Position numbers and translations under genes: made by a program. From positions 1,042,166-1,106,165 of the forward strand of contig NZ_AJVC01000004.1 of assembly GCF_000261365.1 (NCBI RefSeq): a stretch of DNA of 64,000 bases. Reading direction: 5' to 3'. Positions 1 through 8,497 of the stretch are shown here, in pieces. This DNA is from Herbaspirillum sp. GW103. Its GTDB lineage: Bacteria > Pseudomonadota > Gammaproteobacteria > Burkholderiales > Burkholderiaceae_D. Numbering within the stretch: position 1 is the first letter of the stretch; each line of letters begins with the position of its first letter. The notes beneath the pieces were generated by a model. It did no database searches. It was not told the DNA's origin and worked only from the letters and a program-made list of their open reading frames with translations.

Positions 1-24
1 AACCGATAACGAGCGCGAAAACTC

Positions 25-867
25 ATGGCAACCAAGAGCAAATTCTTCCGCGTCGCGACCGAAGGCGCGACCACCGACGGCCGTAGCATCAGCCGCGAGC
101 AAATCCAACAAATGGCCGACAGCTACAACGTCAAAACCTACGGCGCTCGCGTGTGGGTCGAACACCTGCGCAGTCTGCTGCCCGATGGTCCGTTCAAGGC
201 TTACGGTGATGTGCTGGCACTGAAGGCCGAAGAGGTCAACACCGAGAACGGTAAACGCCTGGCCCTGTTCGCACAGATCGAGCCGACGCCTGCGCTGATC
301 GCCATGAACAAGGACCGTCAAAAGATTTTCACTAGCATCGAGCTGGCCGACAAGTTCGCAGATACCGGCAGCTCCTATCTGGTCGGCCTGGCCGTCACCG
401 ACAGCCCCGCCAGCCTGGGCACCGAGATTCTGCAGTTCTCGGCCACCAATCCGAAGGTCTCGCCTTTCACTCCCCGCAAGCTGAAGCCGGAGAACCTGTT
501 CTCCGAAGCCATTGAGGCCAAGCTCGAATTCGAGGAAGACGGCCCGAGCGTGGCCGAGACCATCAAGCAACTGTTCAGCCGCATCGGTGGTGGTGAGAAG
601 AAGGCCGATGCGCAGCACGCTGACGTGGTTGCCGCCATGACCGCCGTGGCCGAGAAGGTCGGCGAGTTCGCGCAATCCGCAGCACAGGCGGGCAAGGATG
701 TGGCTGAAGCCGTTGCACGCCTGGAGAAGCTGGAAAAGCGCGTGGGCGACGAATCGACCGCTGCCGAGCAATTCCGCCAGACCATCAACCTGACCGACAA
801 GAGCAACCTGCAGCGCCCGCCGGCCACCGGTGGCAGCAACAGCGGCACCGTGCAGACCGAGTTCTAA
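25..867 (+). CDS. O: Capsid scaffolding protein / prohead protease (P2 gpO family)
   Basis: 280 residues, against about 284 for P2 gpO. In P2 this protein scaffolds the prohead and its N-terminal half is a serine protease that cuts N, O and L. The expected catalytic spacing is visible: D18 in TTDGRS, H47 in WVEHLR and S104 in FTSIEL, close to the P2 Asp/His/Ser positions. The C-terminal part (about 170-250) is a charged, probably helical scaffold with an LEKLEKR stretch. The start at 25 opens on MATKSKFFRV, as in the family. The next gene, N, begins 51 bp downstream. Confidence 0.93.
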   Translation: MATKSKFFRVATEGATTDGRSISREQIQQMADSYNVKTYGARVWVEHLRSLLPDGPFKAYGDVLALKAEEVNTENGKRLALFAQIEPTPALIAMNKDRQKIFTSIELADKFADTGSSYLVGLAVTDSPASLGTEILQFSATNPKVSPFTPRKLKPENLFSEAIEAKLEFEEDGPSVAETIKQLFSRIGGGEKKADAQHADVVAAMTAVAEKVGEFAQSAAQAGKDVAEAVARLEKLEKRVGDESTAAEQFRQTINLTDKSNLQRPPATGGSNSGTVQTEF

Positions 868-918
868 GCCGTCTGCCGACGAAGCAACCTATTTCCGTAT
901 TTCACTGGAGCAGAACAC

Positions 919-1962
919 ATGAAGAATCAGACCCGCGCCGCCTACAACGCCTACACTTCGCGCCTGGCGACGCTCAACGATGTCGCCGGCGGCGCCGTCC
1001 ACTCTACCTTCTCGGTGGACCCGAGCGTGCAGCAGAAGCTCGAAGACAAGATGCAGGAATCTTCCGAATTCCTGGGCAGCATCAACATCATCGGCGTCGA
1101 TGAGCTGGAAGGCGAGAAAATCGGCTTGGGCGTGTCCGGCCCCATCGCCAGCCGCACCGATACGCGTGGCGACAAGCGCCGCAGCACACGCGACGCGTCG
1201 GCCATGACGAACACCCGCTATCGCTGCGAGAAGACCAATTTCGACACCCATATCACCTATGCCAAGCTGGATGCCTGGGCCAAGTTCCAGGACTTCCAGA
1301 CCCGCGTGGCCAATGCGATCCTGAAGCGCCAGGCGCTGGACCGCATCATGATCGGTTTCAACGGCGTGAAGGTCGCGGCCGATACCAACCTGACGCAGTA
1401 TCCGCTACTGCAGGACGTGAACAAGGGCTGGCTGCAACAGATCCGCGAGAACTCGCCGCAGCGCGTTATGGGCCTGGTCGGCCAGGATCTGCCGGGCAAG
1501 GTGGTCATCGGCAGTGGTGCCGGTGCGGACTATGCGAACCTCGATGCTGCCGTGTATGACGCGGTGACCAATCTGGACCCGTGGTATCAGGACGATACCG
1601 GCCTGGTTGTCATCGTCGGCCGTGAACTGCTGCACGACAAGTATTTCCCGCTGATCAACAAGGACAAGGCGCCGACCGAGACTCTGGCCGCTGACATCAT
1701 CATCAGCCAGAAACGTATCGGCGGCTTGCCGGCGGTGCGCGTGCCGTCCTTCCCGGCCAATGCCATGCTGATTACCCGCCTGGATAACCTGTCGATCTAC
1801 TTCCAGAACGGCGGCCGCCGCCGTCGCGTGGTCGATGAGCCCAAGGCCGACCGCATCGAGAACTATGAATCGTCCAACGACGCCTATGTGATCGAGGACG
1901 AGGGCCTGGCCGCCCTGGTGGAAAACGTGGTGCTGCAGGATGCGGCAGCGGGCGGTGCCTGA
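919..1962 (+). CDS. N: Major capsid protein (P2 gpN family)
   Basis: 347 residues, near P2 gpN (357). It opens with a typical N-terminus (MKNQTRAAYNAYTSRLA), the region that gpO trims in P2. The central part (VPSFPANAMLITRLDNLSIY) and the C-terminal ENYESSNDAYVIED block are characteristic of the family. The stop codon shares one base with the start of the terminase small subunit gene, implying translational coupling. The product forms the capsid shell. No truncation is visible. Confidence 0.95.
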   Translation: MKNQTRAAYNAYTSRLATLNDVAGGAVHSTFSVDPSVQQKLEDKMQESSEFLGSINIIGVDELEGEKIGLGVSGPIASRTDTRGDKRRSTRDASAMTNTRYRCEKTNFDTHITYAKLDAWAKFQDFQTRVANAILKRQALDRIMIGFNGVKVAADTNLTQYPLLQDVNKGWLQQIRENSPQRVMGLVGQDLPGKVVIGSGAGADYANLDAAVYDAVTNLDPWYQDDTGLVVIVGRELLHDKYFPLINKDKAPTETLAADIIISQKRIGGLPAVRVPSFPANAMLITRLDNLSIYFQNGGRRRRVVDEPKADRIENYESSNDAYVIEDEGLAALVENVVLQDAAAGGA

Positions 1963-2681
1963 TGTCGCGCCTGTCTCCCGCTGCGCGCCACCGGGAGCGC
2001 ATGCTCGGCAAGCTGGCGGCATCCGCCGGCGAGCCGGGCGGCGTGACCACCGGCAGCGCCTATGAGCTGATGCTCATGAAGTTACATGAAGACCGCCGCA
2101 CGCTGTCCAATATCCAATCCATCGAACGCAAGATCGAGATGAAGGCCACCCTGCTGCCAGCCTATCGGGACTGGATTGATGGTGTGCTGTCTGGCGGCCG
2201 TGGCGCCCACGACGAAGTGCTGGTCAACGTGCTGGTATGGCACATCGATGTCGGCGACTACGAACGCGCCCTGCAGCTCTCGGCCTATGCGCTGGAACAC
2301 CAGTTCACTTTGCCGGACCGCTACAACCGGACCTTGCCCACGCTACTGCAGGACGATTTCGCGGGCGCCAGCCTGGGCGGCAAGCTGAAGGACGACCCGG
2401 CCCGCGCGGCCGAGATCCTGCAACAGGTACTGGCCATGACCGGCAATGCCGATACGCCCGACCAAGCGCGTGCCAAGGTGCATAAGGCGCTGGGCCTGGC
2501 TCTGCTGGAGCTGGTCAATCAGGTGGATGCCGAGAACATCACGGCGGCCACGGCTGACCGCGCCACGGCTTCGCTGCAGCACCTCACCCGTGCGAGCGAG
2601 CTGCACCAGGCGGCCGGCGTCAAGAAGGAAATCGAGCGGCTGGAACGGCGACTGAAGAAGTTCGCCGAACCGGCCAAGTAA
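1962..2681 (+). CDS. M: Terminase small (endonuclease) subunit (P2 gpM family)
   Basis: 239 residues (P2 gpM 247). With gpP, which lies left of the window, it would cut and package DNA at cos. It begins MSRLSPAARHRERMLGK, typical of the family, followed by a helical N-terminal region and a long helical C-terminus (KKEIERLERRLKKF). The ATG overlaps the N stop by one base. Assignment rests on sequence style and position between N and L. Confidence 0.92.
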   Translation: MSRLSPAARHRERMLGKLAASAGEPGGVTTGSAYELMLMKLHEDRRTLSNIQSIERKIEMKATLLPAYRDWIDGVLSGGRGAHDEVLVNVLVWHIDVGDYERALQLSAYALEHQFTLPDRYNRTLPTLLQDDFAGASLGGKLKDDPARAAEILQQVLAMTGNADTPDQARAKVHKALGLALLELVNQVDAENITAATADRATASLQHLTRASELHQAAGVKKEIERLERRLKKFAEPAK

Positions 2682-2771
2682 AGAGCACCCCACGGCGCAG
2701 GGGCGGCCCGAGACGGAAGGAACTTTGTTCGTCGGATGTCTCGGCCACCGCCCCCCACTAATTTCAAAACC

Positions 2772-3263
2772 ATGAGCTATATCGACGAGGTGCCGGTGAC
2801 GGCGGGGCCGACCATGCCGGCCGATGTGAAGGCCATCACCAATGACGGTTTTTTCCCCGACATCAGCATGCCGGCCATGCGGGACGCCATGCGGCTGGAT
2901 TCGACCGTGACTGACGCGCGCCTGCGTCCGGCCCTGGTAGACGCAATCCTGACCACCAATCGGCTGCTGCGGGATTGGCAGGCGGGCCACCTGGCCGGCG
3001 GTATTCAGAAGCTGGAAGAGGTACCCGCGCTCAAGGTGGACGGCGAAAGCCAATACGTCGCGCACTATCGCCGTGCCGTCTACAGCTTTGCCAAGGCAGA
3101 CATCTTCGAGAGCTATCGGGACTATGACACCACCGCGAGCGCGCTGACCGACAAGAAAAACATGGAATGGATGGACACGGCGCCGGACGTGCAGCGCCGT
3201 AACGGCCATTGGGCCATCAATGACATTCTCGGCCGCACGCATGCGACCGTGGAACTGATCTGA
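2772..3263 (+). CDS. L: Head completion/stabilization protein (P2 gpL family)
   Basis: 163 residues from the ATG at 2772, with hallmark segments TNDGFFPDIS and HWAINDILGRTHATVELI at the C-terminus. P2 gpL closes the filled head before tail joining. An in-frame ATG at 2736 would add 12 residues and has a GGAAGGAA about 15 bp upstream, so the start is uncertain. The 2772 start gives the more usual family N-terminus. The last base is shared with the start of X. Confidence 0.88.
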   Translation: MSYIDEVPVTAGPTMPADVKAITNDGFFPDISMPAMRDAMRLDSTVTDARLRPALVDAILTTNRLLRDWQAGHLAGGIQKLEEVPALKVDGESQYVAHYRRAVYSFAKADIFESYRDYDTTASALTDKKNMEWMDTAPDVQRRNGHWAINDILGRTHATVELI

Positions 3264-3472
3264 TGCAGGTGCGCAGCCAGCAAGGCGACACCCTCGATGC
3301 CCTGGTGTTTCGCTACCTGGGCGCCAGTAGCGGCTATGTGGAGCAGGCGCTAGCGCTCAATCCTGCTTTGGCCGCATTAGGAGCCGTTCTCCCGGGGGGA
3401 ACGATGGTGACGCTGCCTGCAGCGGTAGAAGCACCGAGCACCGCACAAGACAGCATCAGCCTGTGGGATTGA
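3263..3472 (+). CDS. X: Tail protein X (LysM-like, P2 gpX family)
   Basis: 69 residues, like P2 gpX (67). The pattern GDTLDALVFRYLG ... ALNPALAALG.VLPGGTMVTLP is that of the small LysM-like tail X family, which act as tail hub or adaptor proteins. The ATG overlaps the stop of L. It directly precedes the lysis genes, as in P2. Confidence 0.92.
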   Translation: MQVRSQQGDTLDALVFRYLGASSGYVEQALALNPALAALGAVLPGGTMVTLPAAVEAPSTAQDSISLWD

Positions 3473-3512
3473 CAACATGAATACCAAATCACTGACAAGG
3501 GGAAACCAAGTT

Positions 3513-3887
3513 ATGGCAGCAGAATCCGCCGGTGGCATCGCTGCCATCCTGAAAATCTACGGCATCAAGGCCGTACTCGGCATGGTGGGCGCCGCGCTGC
3601 TGTATATCGTCCTTCCGCCGCGTAATGCCGATGGCTCGTTCAACGAAAAGGAATTCGTCGTGCGCCTGGCCTGCGCGGGCGCCTTCTCCATCATGTTTGG
3701 CGACCTGGCGTTTTCGGTGCTGCTGCAGCACGTGCCAACAATCGCCGCCGTGCTGGGGCCGAAGCCGGTCGATTTGATGGTGGGCGCACCGGCCTGGTGG
3801 ATTACGCGGGCCGTCGCGCTGTGGTTCCAGCGGCGCCAGGGCAAGGACATTGCCGAGCTGGCGCGTGACGTGAAGGAAACGCTGTGA
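3513..3887 (+). CDS. Putative phage holin
   Basis: 124 residues from the ATG at 3513, which has AAGGGGAAA eight bases upstream. An ATG at 3477 in frame would add 12 residues. Hydrophobic segments are visible at about residues 14-36 (YGIKAVLGMVGAALLYIVLP), 50-75 and 88-105, followed by a charged tail (RRQGKDIAELARDVKE). No holin family signature is recognised with certainty. The call rests on the membrane segments and the position immediately before the endolysin, which overlaps its end by 4 bp. Confidence 0.75.
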   Translation: MAAESAGGIAAILKIYGIKAVLGMVGAALLYIVLPPRNADGSFNEKEFVVRLACAGAFSIMFGDLAFSVLLQHVPTIAAVLGPKPVDLMVGAPAWWITRAVALWFQRRQGKDIAELARDVKETL

Positions 3888-4414
3888 ACGCCACCGACAA
3901 TCGCCGCGCCTTCCTTGGCATGCTGCGCTTCTCCGAAGGCACATCCAATTCGCCGACCACGCGCGACCGCGGATATGACCAGATCGTGGGACGTACGCGG
4001 TTCACCAGCTACGCCGACCATCCACGCGTACGGGTCTGGATTCCGCGCATCAAGAATTGGTCTACCGCCGCCGGCGGTTACCAGTTGCTGATGCGCTACT
4101 ACGATATCTATCGCCGGCGACTCGGCCTGATCGGCTTCGGGCCGGAGGTACAAGACGCCATCGCCCTGCAGCAGATCAAGGAATGTCGGGCGTTACCTGA
4201 TATCGACGCTGGGCGCCTGGCTGAGGCCATCGCCAAGTGCAAAAACATCTGGGCGTCCTTGCCGGGCGCCGGCTATGGCCAGTTCGAGCATCGCTATGTG
4301 GATCTCGAAAAGGCATTTACGCGGGAAGGCGGCGAAGCCATCGTGCTGCCGACCATGAAAACCAGTGAGGAATTGCACTTGGCGTTTCTGGATGCCGGCG
4401 GGGTGTTGGCATGA
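3884..4414 (+). CDS. Endolysin, lambda R-type lytic transglycosylase (GH104)
   Basis: 176 residues starting at GTG 3884, overlapping the holin stop. It is clearly like lambda R: RAFLGMLRFSEGT near the N-terminus carries the catalytic glutamate (E18), followed by GYDQIVG, FTSYADHPR, AAGGYQLL, QDAIALQQIKE and IWASLPGAGYGQFEH. Such enzymes cleave the MurNAc-GlcNAc bond in peptidoglycan without hydrolysis, forming 1,6-anhydro ends. No signal peptide is seen, so release depends on the upstream holin. Using a lambda-type enzyme where P2 has its gene K lysozyme is common module swapping. Confidence 0.93.
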   Translation: MNATDNRRAFLGMLRFSEGTSNSPTTRDRGYDQIVGRTRFTSYADHPRVRVWIPRIKNWSTAAGGYQLLMRYYDIYRRRLGLIGFGPEVQDAIALQQIKECRALPDIDAGRLAEAIAKCKNIWASLPGAGYGQFEHRYVDLEKAFTREGGEAIVLPTMKTSEELHLAFLDAGGVLA

Positions 4415-4980
4415 CGCTGACCGACACCTGGCGCACCCGGCTGCGTACCGGGTTCGGCGTCGGCTTGCTGGCGGTGGCCTTTGCATCCGCCTGGGCAATC
4501 CAGGGATGGCGCAAGGACGCCGACATTGACCAGCTAAAGGCTGGCATTGCCGTGGCCAATCAGGCAGCGGCAGACGCCAGGGCAGAACGCACGCAACAGG
4601 TGCTGCAGGCCGAGCGCAACGCGCGCGACGCTATTCAGGCCATTACCGACAAGCTCACCAATGAAAGGGATGCCGCCCGCCATGAGAAAGACACTTACAT
4701 TGCTGGCGTGCGCAGCGGCGCTATCCGGCTGTCAGTCCCCGTCGTCGCTGCAGTGCCCGCCGGGGCAAGTTGCACAGATACCAGCACTGCCGGCAGCGCT
4801 AGCCAAGAAGCGCGAGCCGAACTTACGCCAGCGGCAGCAGAGTTTCTTGACGACATCGCCAGCGAAGGTGATGACGCCATCCGACAAAGCAATGCCCTGA
4901 TCGACGCCTACAACGCCTTGCGCGAGAAACTGAATGTACAAGCCCAAGAACCTGCGGGATTACCTGCGCAAGGCCATTAA
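4411..4980 (+). CDS. Inner-membrane spanin subunit (Rz-like)
   Basis: 189 residues. An N-terminal membrane anchor at about 10-32 (TGFGVGLLAVAFASAWAIQG) is followed by a long alanine/glutamate-rich, probably coiled-coil periplasmic part (QLKAGIAVANQAAADARAE...). This is the layout of Rz i-spanins, which with Rz1 disrupt the outer membrane at the end of lysis. The ATG overlaps the endolysin stop by 4 bp. A lipoprotein gene lies inside it in the +1 frame, and its 3' end overlaps gene R by 47 bp. Confidence 0.88.
   Translation: MTLTDTWRTRLRTGFGVGLLAVAFASAWAIQGWRKDADIDQLKAGIAVANQAAADARAERTQQVLQAERNARDAIQAITDKLTNERDAARHEKDTYIAGVRSGAIRLSVPVVAAVPAGASCTDTSTAGSASQEARAELTPAAAEFLDDIASEGDDAIRQSNALIDAYNALREKLNVQAQEPAGLPAQGH
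4682..4900 (+). CDS. Outer-membrane spanin lipoprotein (Rz1-like), nested in Rz
   Basis: 72 residues from ATG 4682, lying wholly inside the Rz gene in the +1 frame. It has a lipoprotein signal MRKTLTLLACAAALSGC with lipobox LSGC and the lipidated cysteine at position 17, followed by a short proline-containing stretch (CPPGQVAQIPALPAAL). This is the classic nested Rz/Rz1 architecture. GAAAGGGA about 12 bp upstream may be the ribosome site. The mature protein would be about 56 residues and would span the periplasm with Rz. Confidence 0.85.
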   Translation: MRKTLTLLACAAALSGCQSPSSLQCPPGQVAQIPALPAALAKKREPNLRQRQQSFLTTSPAKVMTPSDKAMP

Positions 4981-5419
4981 GGATCTGGCGCAGAATCCGG
5001 ACAAGCTGCACATCTTCATCGACGAGGGCGGCTCGCGCGCCACCGGCACGGCCGGACTCTCCTTCGAGTATGACTATGTACTGAACCTGATCTTGACCGA
5101 CATCGGCCTGGACCTCGATCTGATCTTTGTACCGCTGCTGGCCTGGATGCGGGTTCACCAGCGGGAAGCCTTCGCCAATCCAGAGAACGCAAAAAAAGCC
5201 ATCCGCTTCGAAGTGGACATGAACAGCGCCGACTCCCTCGATCTGTCGATCAAGCTGGCGCTCACGGAACGCACCATCGTGAAACGCCAGGACGGTGGCC
5301 GCCTGGAGATCGTGCACGCCGCCGAGCCCCACATCACCCCGCCATTCGCTGATGACTTCTGGCAGCTCTACCAGGGCGATAGCTTGCTGACCGAATGGGA
5401 CGTGCCGAAGGTGCCATGA
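4934..5419 (+). CDS. R: Tail completion protein R (P2 gpR family)
   Basis: 161 residues (P2 gpR 155). Family features are LRDYLRKAIKDLAQNPDKLHIFIDEG, ATGTAGLSFEYDY.LNLILTD and VPLLAWMRVHQ. The product is needed to finish the tail so that it can join heads. It starts inside the end of Rz and its stop overlaps the start of S by 4 bp. Confidence 0.93.
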   Translation: MYKPKNLRDYLRKAIKDLAQNPDKLHIFIDEGGSRATGTAGLSFEYDYVLNLILTDIGLDLDLIFVPLLAWMRVHQREAFANPENAKKAIRFEVDMNSADSLDLSIKLALTERTIVKRQDGGRLEIVHAAEPHITPPFADDFWQLYQGDSLLTEWDVPKVP

Positions 5420-5883
5420 GCGACGATCTGCAACGTCTGGAAGAATGGGCCGCTGCCTTGATTGCCAAGGTACAGCCAGCGCAACGGCGCCAGCTTGTGC
5501 GCCAGGTCGCCAACGATCTGCGAAGGGAGCATGCCAGGCAGATTGCCCAGCAGGTTGCGCCTGACGGGACGCCCTATCCGGTACGCAAGAATCGTAAAGA
5601 ACTGCGTGGCAAGTCTGGTCGGATCAAGCGGCAGAAGGCGGCCATGTTCAACAAACTGCGTACGAATACATACTTGCAGATCCAGGCAGATGCCAACCAG
5701 GCATCGGTCGGGTTCTTCGGCAAGGTGGCGCGTATTGCTCGTGTGCATCACGAGGGACTGCAGGACAGGGTTGCACCACGCGGGCCGAACTATAAATATC
5801 CAAAGCGAACACTACTGGGGTTCTCACCTCATGATACTGAGAGAATTCGCGAGATTATTGCGACGGCCTTTGACGCGCGCTGA
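5416..5883 (+). CDS. S: Tail completion protein S (P2 gpS / virion morphogenesis family)
   Basis: 155 residues from ATG 5416 (P2 gpS 150). This start is preferred over an in-frame ATG at 5395 because it overlaps the R stop as ATGA and gives the usual MSDDLQRLEEW N-terminus. Typical features are RRQLVRQVANDLRR, APDGTPYPVRK and GFFGKVARIARVHHEG. It is the last gene of the first late unit. A 149-bp AT-rich gap follows, then a cargo gene. Confidence 0.92.
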   Translation: MSDDLQRLEEWAAALIAKVQPAQRRQLVRQVANDLRREHARQIAQQVAPDGTPYPVRKNRKELRGKSGRIKRQKAAMFNKLRTNTYLQIQADANQASVGFFGKVARIARVHHEGLQDRVAPRGPNYKYPKRTLLGFSPHDTERIREIIATAFDAR

Positions 5884-5983
5884 ACTTGAGCTCAAGCAAG
5901 ACACTTCGCGAGTAAGGGTTGCTGGCTTATATGAACTGAGTATTTAATAGCGCTATAAAACCATAAGATTTCGCCAAATCATC

Positions 5984-6009
5984 GGCCACTGTTCCTTGGG
6001 ACAATGGCC
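5984..6009 (+). terminator. Hairpin upstream of the chemotaxis cargo gene
   Basis: GGCCACTGTTCC (5984-5995) can pair with GGGACAATGGCC (5998-6009) with one mismatch and one G-U pair. No clear T-run follows, so it may be a weak terminator separating the S transcript from the cargo gene, or a leader structure. The cargo gene has GGGGGAA just before its ATG. The surrounding 5884-6032 gap is AT-rich and could hold its own promoter, but none is convincing. Confidence 0.4.
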
Positions 6010-6032
6010 TCTGACTTCATTTCGGGGGAATC

Positions 6033-7745
6033 ATGAGCTTTAAAAATCTCAACATTGGTAAGCGTTTGGGGATCGCCTTTGCATTTCTTGTGTTGGTCAT
6101 CGTGGGAGTAGTGGCGCTGGCCCTTTCCCGTCTCTCTGAAATAAATCAGGCGCTAGATCACGTTGTTAATGACCGCTACAAAAAGGTAGCGATGATTAAT
6201 ACCATTGCTGGCAATACAGACGACATCGCGCGTTCGATCTTGACAAGATTCGTATCGACCAGTCAGGAAGAGATCGCAAGCGAAATAGCAGAAGCAAATA
6301 AGCTTGTTGCTGAAAACAATGAGCTCTATCAAAAGCTCACTTCACTCATCATCCGACCAAAAGCGAAGAGCCAGCTTGACAAAGTAATTCAGTCGCGCAA
6401 TGAATACACCTCGGTGATGAACGAGGTTGTTCGGCTACAGGAGCTCGGTCAGCGTGAGAATGCTTCAGAATTGCTTAGAACAAAAATGAAGCCACTCCAA
6501 AGAAAATACATTCAGGAACTGGATCGACTGTCCGACACGCAGCAGGAATTAATGAATGAGTCGGTAGCGGAGGCGAACCAAGATTATGAGAGTACGCGCC
6601 TCATCATGGTCTTCAGTGGGCTAGCAGCAGCTACCCTGGCTGCACTTATCGCTTTTTATATTTCCCGTGGCATAACAGTCCCATTGAATCGAGCAGTGTC
6701 TGTCGCCGAACAAGTGGCAGCGGGGGATCTCACTGCAGAGATAAAACAGTCTCAGAAAGATGAGACAGGCCGTCTACTCCAGGCGTTGGCTATGATGAAT
6801 CAGAAGCTAAAGGACATCGTTAAAGAAGTCCGACACGGAACAGATGCGATGGTCACGGCTTCAAGTCAGATTGCTACCGGTAATCTGGATCTATCCTCCC
6901 GCACTGAAGAGCAAGCTAGCTCACTCGAAGAAACCGCTTCTTCAATGGAGGAATTAACGTCGACGGTAAAGCAAAACGCAGAGCATTCACGGAATGCCAG
7001 CACACTTGCATCGCGCTCATCGCAGATAGCTCAACAAGGCGGAGATGTGGTCGCCAAGGTGGTTCAGACCATGAGCTCCATCAATGAGTCGTCAAACAAG
7101 ATCGTCGATATAATTTCTGTGATCGATAGCATCGCATTCCAAACAAATATTCTTGCCCTGAATGCCGCGGTGGAAGCTGCGAGAGCTGGAGAGCAAGGCC
7201 GTGGTTTTGCCGTTGTTGCATCCGAGGTCCGTGTATTGGCGCAGCGCTCCGCTACTGCTGCAAAGGAGATTAAAGAACTGATTCAGAACTCAGTAGACAA
7301 GGTCAATTCGGGTACTCAATTGGTTGCGGAAGCGGGGCAGACAATGACCGAAGTGGTGGCAAGCATCCAGCAGGTCACCAATATCGTTACCGAGATTTCA
7401 GATGCAACGCGGGAGCAGAGCGACGGCATTGAACAGGTCAATCAGGCCGTCATGCAGATGGATCAGGTAACTCAACAAAATGCGGCCCTCGTAGAGGAAG
7501 CCGCCGCAGCTGCACAGTCTATGCAAGATCAGGCCCAACGCTTATCGAAGGTGGTCAGTGTGTTCCGTATTGATCAGTCGGATCGTTCTCACGCGCAGAC
7601 ATCCCCGAGCGCAGTGGCCGCTCCCATCGCTCGTGGTGCCATGGCGCAGCAAGAGCCGATGAAAGAGGTGGTAAAGAGCACGCAGATACTTCCAGCTCCG
7701 ATAGCAAAGAAGAAGGAGCATGAAGAGGATTGGGAGACCTTCTAA
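6033..7745 (+). CDS. Methyl-accepting chemotaxis protein (prophage cargo)
   Basis: 570 residues with full transducer layout: TM1 about 12-33, a helical periplasmic sensor about 35-188 (four-helix-bundle type), TM2 about 190-210 (FSGLAAATLAALIAFYISRG), HAMP about 211-264 and a methylation/signalling region. The conserved hairpin tip NILALNAAVEAARAGEQGRG is near residues 372-391, and SSLEETASSMEELTS is a typical methylation segment. The protein ends EEDWETF, close to the NWETF pentapeptide that recruits CheR and CheB in enteric receptors. It should act in the inner membrane with host CheA/CheW. It lies between virion genes S and V, is visibly AT-richer than either, and has no virion role. The ligand is unknown. 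Confidence 0.96.
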   Translation: MSFKNLNIGKRLGIAFAFLVLVIVGVVALALSRLSEINQALDHVVNDRYKKVAMINTIAGNTDDIARSILTRFVSTSQEEIASEIAEANKLVAENNELYQKLTSLIIRPKAKSQLDKVIQSRNEYTSVMNEVVRLQELGQRENASELLRTKMKPLQRKYIQELDRLSDTQQELMNESVAEANQDYESTRLIMVFSGLAAATLAALIAFYISRGITVPLNRAVSVAEQVAAGDLTAEIKQSQKDETGRLLQALAMMNQKLKDIVKEVRHGTDAMVTASSQIATGNLDLSSRTEEQASSLEETASSMEELTSTVKQNAEHSRNASTLASRSSQIAQQGGDVVAKVVQTMSSINESSNKIVDIISVIDSIAFQTNILALNAAVEAARAGEQGRGFAVVASEVRVLAQRSATAAKEIKELIQNSVDKVNSGTQLVAEAGQTMTEVVASIQQVTNIVTEISDATREQSDGIEQVNQAVMQMDQVTQQNAALVEEAAAAAQSMQDQAQRLSKVVSVFRIDQSDRSHAQTSPSAVAAPIARGAMAQQEPMKEVVKSTQILPAPIAKKKEHEEDWETF

Positions 7746-7852
7746 TTCGTGAAGGTCATTTACCCCCTTCGATTCTTCTATGATAGTTAAATAGGGCGTT
7801 ATCAACCCGCCGGACCGTGCCTTCCCACGCGCGATCCGGCAACATGGGTTGC

Positions 7853-8497
7853 ATGACGCCCGACCTCTCCGAACTCGTTCGCACCATCCCCAATTTGATC
7901 CGCACCGGCAAGATTGCCGAGATCAATGCGGACAAGGTGCGCGTGCGCTTATCCCCTTCGCTGCTGACCACCTGGCTGCAGTGGATCGCGCTGCGCGCTG
8001 GTGATGTCATCGACTGGTGTCCGCCGTCCATCGGAGAGCAGGTCATCGTCTTTTCGCCCAATGGCGACCTGACCCAAGGCAAAGTGCTGGCCGGCCTGTT
8101 CTCGGCCGATTCCCCAGCGCCGCAAACCTCCCTCAACATCCGTTCCATCCACTACCCAGACGGCGCCGTAGTGCTCTACGACTTCGGCAAGCACTCGCTG
8201 TCAGCGATCCTGCCGGCTGGTAGCTCGGCCCTAGTAAAAGCCGATGCGGTGACCGCCGACGCGCCGCAGACAACCTGCACCGGTGACGTGACCATCAAGG
8301 GAAATCTGCTTGTGGAAGGCTTCAGCGCGCTGAACAACGGCGCCAAGGTCCTGGGCGGCGACGGCGGCGCAGCGATGGTCATCGAAGGTGACGTGACGGC
8401 CACCGGCGACATCAAGGCGGGCGATATCAGCTTGCGCAATCACCCGCACGGCGAGGTCATGCGCGGCGATGAGAAGTCGGGAGCGCCGCTGCCATGA
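7853..8497 (+). CDS. V: Baseplate spike/assembly protein V (P2 gpV family)
   Basis: 214 residues from ATG 7853 (P2 gpV 211). In-frame alternatives are ATG 7844 and GTG 7817; 7853 gives MTPDLSELVRTIPNLIRTG, matching the family. An OB-fold-like N-terminal half (LQWIALRAGDVIDWCPPSIGEQV) is followed by the repetitive beta-helix spike and a C-terminal LRNHPHGEV. The HPH is the HxH iron-binding tip motif of contractile-tail spikes. It heads the second late unit. The overlap with W is 4 bp. Confidence 0.9.
   Translation: MTPDLSELVRTIPNLIRTGKIAEINADKVRVRLSPSLLTTWLQWIALRAGDVIDWCPPSIGEQVIVFSPNGDLTQGKVLAGLFSADSPAPQTSLNIRSIHYPDGAVVLYDFGKHSLSAILPAGSSALVKADAVTADAPQTTCTGDVTIKGNLLVEGFSALNNGAKVLGGDGGAAMVIEGDVTATGDIKAGDISLRNHPHGEVMRGDEKSGAPLP

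Noticed and set aside
2343..3242. 299-residue minus-strand frame over M and L
   Set aside because: Antisense to conserved phage genes and without a recognisable domain.
5462..5947. 161-residue plus-strand frame overlapping gene S
   Set aside because: Out of frame with conserved gpS and lacking any family pattern; no ribosome site.
5955..5980. Flagellar sigma-28 promoter before the chemoreceptor gene
   Set aside because: TAAAACCA and GCCAAATC resemble the two boxes, but they are 9 bp apart instead of 11 and the -35 half is poor.
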